Assembly: GCF_035270045.1 (NCBI RefSeq)
Contig: NZ_DATFIP010000077.1
Span: forward strand, 18,680 to 82,679
Direction of reading: 5' to 3'
DNA from: Salibaculum sp035270045
GTDB lineage: Bacteria; Pseudomonadota; Alphaproteobacteria; Rhodobacterales; Rhodobacteraceae
DNA: 64,000 bases
This document shows, one piece after another, positions 63,952-64,000 of this stretch; within the stretch, counting starts at the first letter, position 1, and each line of letters starts with the position of its first letter. Made by a program: the position numbers and the translations under genes. The notes below the pieces were generated by a model, which saw only the letters and a list, made by a program, of their open reading frames with translations, made no database searches and was not told the origin of the DNA.

Positions 63952-64000
63952 ATGAGAGCACGGAACAGGCTGACAGCGGGGTTTCTGAAGTCGCCACCGG
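63952..64000 (+). CDS. Start of a probable tyrosine recombinase/integrase gene (cut by the window)
   Basis: Only 16 codons are visible (MRARNRLTAGFLKSPP). An N-terminus of the type xxRNxLTxxFLK is common in phage- and island-type integrases with the DUF4102-like arm-binding domain. RBS-like GGACGAGAA precedes the ATG. With so little sequence the call is tentative; the catalytic Arg-His-Tyr residues would be outside the window. Confidence 0.45.
   Translation, partial: MRARNRLTAGFLKSPP

Noticed and set aside
63764..63955. 63-codon open frame in the AT-richer edge
   Set aside because: GTG start without a clear RBS, no family, and it overlaps the better candidate integrase start.

Overview
The window looks like a chromosomal segment of a high-GC marine or soil alphaproteobacterium of the Rhodobacteraceae (Rhodobacter/Roseobacter group). 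The evidence is the gene content: a four-subunit sarcosine oxidase operon, choXWV next to betIBA, a PccR-like regulator beside pccB, several small families typical of this group, and FNR-type boxes. No CRISPR array, rRNA operon or intact insertion sequence was seen. All assignments come from reading the sequence; no database search was possible.

Region by region. 1-6034: the 3' end of a glutamate dehydrogenase gene, then soxBDAG (sarcosine oxidase). 6045-12752: choline uptake (choXWV, minus strand) diverging from betI-betB-betA (plus strand); together with soxBDAG this could carry choline through betaine towards glycine and C1 units. 12753-13622: a small YdcH-like gene behind an FNR-type box, and a CoxG-like gene. 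13680-26084: propionyl-CoA assimilation: pccR, an MFS transporter, pccB, four small unknown or lipoprotein genes, pccA, a small membrane protein, a DUF4174-like gene on the other strand, a sulfotransferase-like gene, and methylmalonyl-CoA mutase. The epimerase (mce) is 20 kb away at 45878. 26337-30232: a YbjN-like gene, proC-csaA-hydroxyacid dehydrogenase-membrane protein (tightly overlapping). 30260-33773: thymidine kinase, a structured intergenic region, an unknown possible regulator, a KAS III-like enzyme and a secreted polysaccharide-lyase-like protein. 33807-41926: carB, pabB, cfa and aspS. The aspS gene carries an in-frame low-GC insertion of about 74 codons.

42047-49558: DUF1800/DUF1501 pair, a small single-span peptide, a response regulator, mce with a membrane protein, an orphan Tat-exported solute-binding protein and a histone-deacetylase-family enzyme. 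49548-58920: glutathione peroxidase-like protein, rimO, DUF393, a short YigZ-like protein, ppk2 behind an FNR-type box, a Cys-rich small protein, TrhA-like membrane protein, M48 lipoprotein protease, EI24/CysZ-like protein, nitroreductase and Na/Pi cotransporter. 58992-64000: tRNA-Gly(TCC), an MsbA-like ABC exporter, a LysE exporter, an acyl-CoA synthetase and, at the very edge, what looks like the first 16 codons of a tyrosine recombinase behind an AT-richer stretch. This suggests a genomic island begins at the right end.

The signals most worth following are the aspS insertion, the two FNR-type boxes with the same promoter geometry (ydcH-like and ppk2), the paired BetI-like operators, the PccR-like half-site clusters, the intrinsic terminator just before pccA, and the possible island boundary at 63.7-64.0 kb.
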